A stretch of DNA of 64,000 bases from positions 2,294,001-2,358,000 of the forward strand of contig NZ_CP151842.1 of the NCBI RefSeq assembly GCF_038452265.1, in the 5' to 3' direction. Origin of the DNA: Vibrio diazotrophicus. Its GTDB lineage: Bacteria > Pseudomonadota > Gammaproteobacteria > Enterobacterales > Vibrionaceae. A program made the translations under genes and the position numbers. Positions 60,543 through 64,000 of the stretch are shown here, one piece after another; the stretch's first letter is position 1; each line of letters begins with the position of its first letter. The notes under the pieces are model-generated. The model was given only the letters and a program-made list of their open reading frames with translations. It was not told the origin of the DNA and did not search any database.

Positions 60543-61585
60543 ACCAATTTACCCTTCTTGAATTCGTTCAATAATGCCGTAACTGGAGTATCCATCTTAC
60601 TTAATGGGTTTCCTTTATCGAGCACATTCGTCATCTTACGCATCGATATATGAGTGTATATTTCTGAGGTTTTCGGGTCAGCATGTCCCATTAGCGCTTG
60701 AATTTGCAGTGTAGAAGAATCTGATTCTGCCAGCTCGGTACCAAACAAGTGACGAATAGCATGAGCATGTGCCTGGTCTTCAGGAACTCCGGCATCGATA
60801 GCGTATCGTTTTATCATTCTATCAACTGCTCGAGTAGATAAACGACGCAACTCACCTCGATGTTCCCATTCAGGAACGTGGCGATTACGCAAATTAACAA
60901 ACAATACTTGGTCACCGTTCTCGAGTAAGCGGTCAACATTTCTTAAGTCCTGGTGGCCAAGATATGCTTGAACTAAAAGCATGGCTTCAAGTGGTACCGG
61001 CACTAAACGCTCACGTTCACCTTTCTCTAATGTTCTTATGGCCAAACGCTCAACTTCACCATATTGATACCAAATTAACTGTGATTCATTCAACCCACAC
61101 AAACCAGCAACCCGAAAGCCACAACCAATGAGTAATGCCAACATAGCACTATCTCGAACACCAGATAATGACGATAAGTCAGGCTGAAATAATAATGCCT
61201 CGGCACTTTTAAGCCCCATGAACCTTGGAAGCCTGCGTCCCATTCGGGGGTAAACCAAATCTTGAGCCGGGTTTTTAGAAACCATACGGCGTTTAGCAAG
61301 AAAAGAATAAAACCCTCGAATAGCAGCAACAGCAACTTTTCGCGATGCTGCTGAATAACCAGCTCGATGCAACCAGCCGCCAGAGAACTGCTCCAAAATT
61401 TTAAGCTCAGCGTTAGCAAAGTTTCCGTTCAGAAACTTCCCCAGATGGTTAAGCAACCCTCGATATTTCCTCACTGTCCTAGCACTGCAATTCTCATTCT
61501 CCTGCTTCCAGGTAAGAAATTGATCAATTAGATCAGATTGGGTTGATGAAGCTTTCATTTCTTTGGCAGGGGCAGAAAAATCCAT
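60539..61585 (-). CDS. Third tyrosine recombinase (XerC/D-like)
   Basis: A 348-aa recombinase with an N-terminal SAM-like core-binding domain (DLIDQFLTWKQENENCSARTVRKYRG in register) and a full catalytic domain: Arg in GCGFRVAGL, Lys in EKGERERLVPVP, HAIRHLFGTEL (HxxR), GHADPKTSEIYTH with the final His and Tyr. It lacks an arm-binding domain. It starts a three-gene operon with the GroES-like protein. Its upstream region carries a repeat array. The role beside the main integrase is unknown. Confidence 0.88.
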   Translation of the reverse strand: MDFSAPAKEMKASSTQSDLIDQFLTWKQENENCSARTVRKYRGLLNHLGKFLNGNFANAELKILEQFSGGWLHRAGYSAASRKVAVAAIRGFYSFLAKRRMVSKNPAQDLVYPRMGRRLPRFMGLKSAEALLFQPDLSSLSGVRDSAMLALLIGCGFRVAGLCGLNESQLIWYQYGEVERLAIRTLEKGERERLVPVPLEAMLLVQAYLGHQDLRNVDRLLENGDQVLFVNLRNRHVPEWEHRGELRRLSTRAVDRMIKRYAIDAGVPEDQAHAHAIRHLFGTELAESDSSTLQIQALMGHADPKTSEIYTHISMRKMTNVLDKGNPLSKMDTPVTALLNEFKKGKLV

Positions 61586-61660
61586 GGACTTGTGGGCTCG
61601 CTAAGTGAGAACTAACTGAAGCTAGTATTTACAAGGCTTTCAGCAATTTGGAGGGCTTTA

Positions 61661-61896
61661 AATAATCCATGGAAAAACATATGGAGCTTAAAAAAATATA
61701 TGGGATAAAAAATGAACAATAAAAATTATCTATGGGGACCTCTTTGCGCGCATTTCTCTTTTCCTAGTTATCTATCTCTCTCTTTTTATTAAATAAAGAA
61801 AGAAAAGAAAGAAGAGCAGCGCAAAAATGATCAATTTGCCAATACATGGAAAAACAAAGCGAATACATGGGAAAAATAGACCAATGCATGGGCGTA
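61661..61896 (-). repeat. Seven direct repeats of a YCCATNNATT-type motif
   Basis: On the minus strand, CCCATGCATT, CCCATGTATT and TCCATGTATT (ATGG on the plus strand at 61888, 61867 and 61846) are spaced exactly 21 bp. CCCATAGAT, CCCATATATT, TCCATATGTT and TCCATGGATT (plus-strand ATGG at 61732, 61700, 61681 and 61669) follow. All are in one orientation. The region is upstream of the recombinase-3 operon. Confidence 0.7.
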
Positions 61897-62107
61897 AATT
61901 TATTACAAAACCAGTAGCCATGTGGCATTGAGAAAGATACTCCATATATTCACAGGTTTTGACTAAGTATGCGTGACATCGGAATTGACAGAGCAGACTC
62001 AAGCCGCCATCTTATTTTTCATGTCCAGAACCCTATCTGAGCGCCCATATTCTCTAAGGGGGTGCGGGGGACAGAACAATTAGGAAGTCGAAGCGCCTTT
62101 TTATGAT

Positions 62108-62169
62108 GGGCGTTCTTTATATGGGGTAAGAGAACGAACGTTAGTGTATCGACACCTTAAAGAACGCCC
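62108..62169. repeat. 12-bp inverted repeat upstream of the endolysin
   Basis: GGGCGTTCTTTA and TAAAGAACGCCC, perfect, with a 38-bp spacer, ending 55 bp before the endolysin start. It could be an operator pair or a leader hairpin. Confidence 0.6.
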
Positions 62170-62224
62170 TCTTAAGGGTTTTCCAACAAGATAAGAATGC
62201 ACATGGCAACCAAAGGAGAACGCT

Positions 62225-62788
62225 ATGTGTATACCTAAACCAAGAACTATTAATGAAATCATCCTTGAAGCTATGAAAAAGGAAGGATTCAGATCAAACC
62301 ACGTTGATGACCTGGGCGGAGATACTACTTACGGCATAACAGAAGCTACGGCTCGTCGCTTAGGCTACAAAGGCTCAATGGCTAACTTGACGCCGGAGAT
62401 AGCCTATTCACTCTATCTAAACGAATACGTGCAACGGGTTAACTTTGACGACATACACGCAGTTAGTGCAATTGTTGGTGAAGAGGTTATTGATACCGGA
62501 ATTAACATGGGTCAGAACACCGCAGCTGTATTCCTGCAGCGTTGGTTAAATGTATTCAACAACAAGCAGTCTTATTACAAAGATTTGGTCATCGATGGCC
62601 AAGTTGGTCCAGCAACAATCACTGCTCTGAAGGCGTTCTTAAGCAAACGTGGCCAAGAGGGTGAAGTGGTATTGTGGAAATCGCTCAACTGCAGCCAAGG
62701 CGGCCGTTATTTGGATATCACTCTAGCCAGGGAAAACAACGAAAGCTTCGTCTATGGATGGATGAGAAATCGAGTTGGATTGGTTTGA
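62225..62788 (+). CDS. GH108-type endolysin with peptidoglycan-binding domain
   Basis: A 187-aa muramidase-type lysin. The N-terminal KKEGFRS motif supplies the catalytic Glu (E20), followed by LGGDTTYGIT as in GH108 enzymes. GINMGQNTAAVFLQRWLNVF begins the C-terminal PG_binding_3 part, with VIDGQVGPATITALKAF. There is no signal peptide, so it needs the holin. It stands apart from the holin genes on the opposite strand, beside attR. AAAGGAG lies 7 nt before the ATG. Its stop codon is inside a putative arm site. Confidence 0.85.
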   Translation: MCIPKPRTINEIILEAMKKEGFRSNHVDDLGGDTTYGITEATARRLGYKGSMANLTPEIAYSLYLNEYVQRVNFDDIHAVSAIVGEEVIDTGINMGQNTAAVFLQRWLNVFNNKQSYYKDLVIDGQVGPATITALKAFLSKRGQEGEVVLWKSLNCSQGGRYLDITLARENNESFVYGWMRNRVGLV

Positions 62789-62791
62789 AAA
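62783..62791 (+). promoter_or_regulatory. Candidate integrase arm site (P arm)
   Basis: GTTTGAAAA, within TGGTTTGAAAACT identical to 23484-23496 beside attL, about 114 bp from the attR core. It overlaps the endolysin stop codon. Confidence 0.55.
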
Positions 62792-62878
62792 CTACCTGCT
62801 AACTTATTGATTTAAATGTATGTGTTTGCACTAAAATGCACTATCCGCCATAGCCATAAAACAAGCATTAACATTAAA

Positions 62879-62891
62879 AATCAACAAGTTA
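62879..62891 (+). promoter_or_regulatory. Candidate IHF site in attR
   Basis: AATCAACAAGTTA matches all defined bases of the IHF consensus WATCAANNNNTTR. It lies 13 bp from the attR core, where bending is needed between arm and core sites. Confidence 0.6.
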
Positions 62892-62904
62892 ACAAATAAG
62901 ATAA

Positions 62905-62972
62905 ACCGTCATGGGGTGTCGGGGGTCGGAGGTTCAAATCCTCTCAGTCCGACCATACACCTAAAGCCCGTA
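62905..62972 (+). repeat. attR core (68-bp direct repeat)
   Basis: Identical to 23351-23418. It is a 3' tRNA-Pro fragment without the 5' half, hence not a functional tRNA. Confidence 0.95.
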
Positions 62973-62998
62973 GCTGAATAAGCTACAGGCTTTTTCGT
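62963..62998 (+). terminator. Original host terminator of tRNA-Pro, displaced to attR
   Basis: AGCCCGTAGCT / AGCTACAGGCT with one mismatch, followed by TTTTCG. It belonged to the undisturbed tRNA-Pro. Confidence 0.75.
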
Positions 62999-63173
62999 TG
63001 ACGCTAATAAACTTTATCGCGTAAAAGTTAAAGCCAACTCCCTCTCTGTGATTTTCTCTTCATTTTCCCAATAAATGTTCAACTTATTCATAACATTCAA
63101 TCTGTTAAAAATGCTGAGAATAAAAAAATATCGCTAAAACGTTCATTATTAGAGCAAACAGTTAATTAAGGGC

Positions 63174-63202
63174 TTTACAAGATTCCAAGAGGTCGTTAAT
63201 AT
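63174..63202 (+). promoter_or_regulatory. Promoter of tRNA-Ser
   Basis: TTTACA (63174-63179), a 17-bp spacer, TAATAT (63197-63202), then GCGC, a GC-rich discriminator typical of growth-rate-controlled stable RNA promoters. Confidence 0.7.
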
Positions 63203-63215
63203 GCGCTTCAACAAC

Positions 63216-63306
63216 GGAGAGATGGCTGAGTGGTTGAAAGCACCGGTCTTGAAAACCGGCGTACGTTAATAGCGTACCTAGGGTTCAAATCCCTATCTCT
63301 CCGCCA
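63216..63306 (+). tRNA. serT: tRNA-Ser(TGA)
   Basis: 91 nt including encoded CCA: acceptor GGAGAGA / TCTCTCC, anticodon TGA at 63250-63252 in CTTGAAA, long variable arm (GTACGTTAATAGCGTAC) as in class II tRNAs, T-arm GGGTTCAAATCCC. Confidence 0.96.
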
Positions 63307-63314
63307 CATTCTAG

Positions 63315-63344
63315 AAAAAAGCCTCTGATTTCAGAGGCTTTTTT
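63315..63344. terminator. tRNA-Ser terminator
   Basis: AAAAAAGCCTCTGA / TCAGAGGCTTTTTT stem with flanking A and T tracts, 9 bp after the tRNA. Confidence 0.88.
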
Positions 63345-63483
63345 CTTTTCTAATCGATTAAATTCTTCTTTTGCCTGAGTCTCTCAACTTCACGACTCAA
63401 TAGAATGTATCGTTGCCTTCCAAAACAATTGACCGTCATAGACCGCTTCTTGGCTCAAAAAAAAGAAGAGCCAACATGTGGCT

Positions 63484-63984
63484 CTAATTCGCGAGAACTA
63501 AAGAGATGTTTTTCTTAGCGGCTTCGTATTGAATTAGATAATTCGCTTCAACTAGCTCTTCTTCAGTAGACAATTTAACGATAACTTCATGACACTCTTT
63601 TATCTTGTCAAAAATCTTATAGTTGCCGTCATACTCAAAAGGACATTGCGCGATGAACTTAACGATAGCCATACACAGCTTTCTAGAGTTAGGTGACAGC
63701 TCGTGCAAACGAAAATAAAGGTCAATATACTGCGTCATTGCCTCTGAATCCCCTAGCGTTATTACAGCGTCAGAAATTTGCTTGCGTAGCGCTTCTATCT
63801 GTTCAATCACACCCTGCAATCTCGATTCAAAGCTTAACAGCATATGGGTTTGGCTTCGTAAAATACTTGGATGCTGGTTTCCATCCATCGCAATGCGGCA
63901 CTGAGGCAATATCTGCTTAACCTCATTAAAGTACGAACACTGCTCGAGCAAATACCCAAGATGGTAAATGTCGTAGAAATGCAT
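63484..63984 (-). CDS. Hypothetical host protein
   Basis: A 166-aa soluble helical protein (MHFYDIYHLGYLLEQCSYF...). I do not recognise it. The middle (LQGVIEQIEALRKQISDAV) may be a coiled coil. The start could lie further upstream if the window continues it, but an in-frame ATG is present at 63984. Confidence 0.6.
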   Translation of the reverse strand: MHFYDIYHLGYLLEQCSYFNEVKQILPQCRIAMDGNQHPSILRSQTHMLLSFESRLQGVIEQIEALRKQISDAVITLGDSEAMTQYIDLYFRLHELSPNSRKLCMAIVKFIAQCPFEYDGNYKIFDKIKECHEVIVKLSTEEELVEANYLIQYEAAKKNISLVLAN

Positions 63985-64000
63985 GCTTTTGATGTGTTGG

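Larger units (their letters stand above)
61586..62224. other. Repeat- and palindrome-rich gap between recombinase 3 and the endolysin
   Basis: Contains the CCAT repeat array (61661-61896), a polypurine stretch, and a 12-bp inverted repeat GGGCGTTCTTTA (62108-62119) / TAAAGAACGCCC (62158-62169) just upstream of the endolysin. No gene is supported: a 76-codon minus-strand ORF over the repeats is discussed under rejected items. Confidence 0.6.
23351..62972. mobile_element. ~39.6-kb P2-tail temperate prophage in tRNA-Pro
   Basis: Bounded by a 68-bp perfect direct repeat (23351-23418 and 62905-62972). The interval holds integrase, excisionase-like and immunity genes, a primase/helicase, terminase, portal, capsid, a complete contractile-tail set, holin-like genes and an endolysin. 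No essential module is visibly broken, so it may be inducible. The tail genes and their order are P2-like. The head is not P2-like: it has a Mu-F-type head protein and a fused Mu-I-type protease/capsid. Confidence 0.95.

Noticed and set aside
61772..62002. 76-codon minus-strand ORF with PCI repeats and a hydrophobic tail
   Set aside because: The 7-residue repeats are the translation of the 21-bp direct repeats, the hydrophobic part is a translated poly-T-rich stretch, and no good ribosome binding site is visible. A small membrane protein cannot be fully excluded.
62905..62972. Second tRNA-Pro at attR
   Set aside because: Only the 3' part from the anticodon stem on is present. The 5' half is phage sequence, so it is an att remnant.
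1..64000. CRISPR array
   Set aside because: No regularly spaced direct repeats with unique spacers. The only phased repeats (23475-23505 and 61661-61896) are too short and too close together.

Overview
The first 23 kb and last 1 kb are a gammaproteobacterial core chromosome, almost certainly a Vibrio. The evidence is the gene order (yceD-rpmF-plsX, yceF, rluC, rne; then yejK/yejL/yejM-proL), proteins close to E. coli with Vibrio-like moderate GC, and a chromosomal adhE. I cannot name the species from sequence alone.

Layout. 1-9.5 kb: plsX (cut by the window edge), rpmF, yceD, the Maf pyrophosphatase yceF, rluC, rne with a long leader, a SulP anion transporter and a DMT permease. 9.5-18.2 kb: a small lipoprotein, adhE with an anaerobic-type promoter, a MarC-family protein, a voltage-sensor-type K+ channel, a PAS-GGDEF cyclase and asd. 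18.7-23.4 kb: an Hpt-domain membrane protein, yejK, yejL, yejM and tRNA-Pro(GGG).

23351-62972 is a complete-looking ~39.6-kb prophage in the 3' half of tRNA-Pro, bounded by a perfect 68-bp direct repeat. Next to attL lie an arm-binding integrase and an excisionase-like protein. A leftward early operon (cro-like, cII-like, a short tyrosine recombinase, small ORFs, a 919-aa primase/helicase, a DUF3850 protein, a PadR-like regulator, xis, int) faces a rightward repressor that has no LexA-type cleavage domain. A near-perfect LexA box drives a 58-codon ORF antisense to the repressor's 3' end. A KAP P-loop NTPase sits between the immunity region and the late genes. The late genes run leftward from about 59.7 to 36.1 kb: terminase, portal, Mu-F-like protein, a fused protease-scaffold-capsid protein, holin-like genes, then a P2-type contractile tail (V, W, J, I, fibre, fibre assembly, sheath, tube, E/E', T, U, X, D). 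The tail includes the P2-style T6G -1 frameshift between E and E'. Inserted on the opposite strand between head genes is a DUF4041/T5orf172 (GIY-YIG-like) gene bracketed by terminators.

The right end carries a third tyrosine recombinase translationally coupled to a miniature GroES-like co-chaperonin, an array of short direct repeats, and a GH108-type endolysin just before attR. Downstream of attR are tRNA-Ser(TGA) and an unrecognised host gene.

The strongest candidates for something new are (i) the LexA-controlled small ORF as an anti-repressor switch, (ii) a putative small RNA in the immunity region whose 21-nt element recurs in the xis leader, (iii) the recombinase/GroES-like operon under a phased repeat array, and (iv) the two opposite-strand cargo genes.
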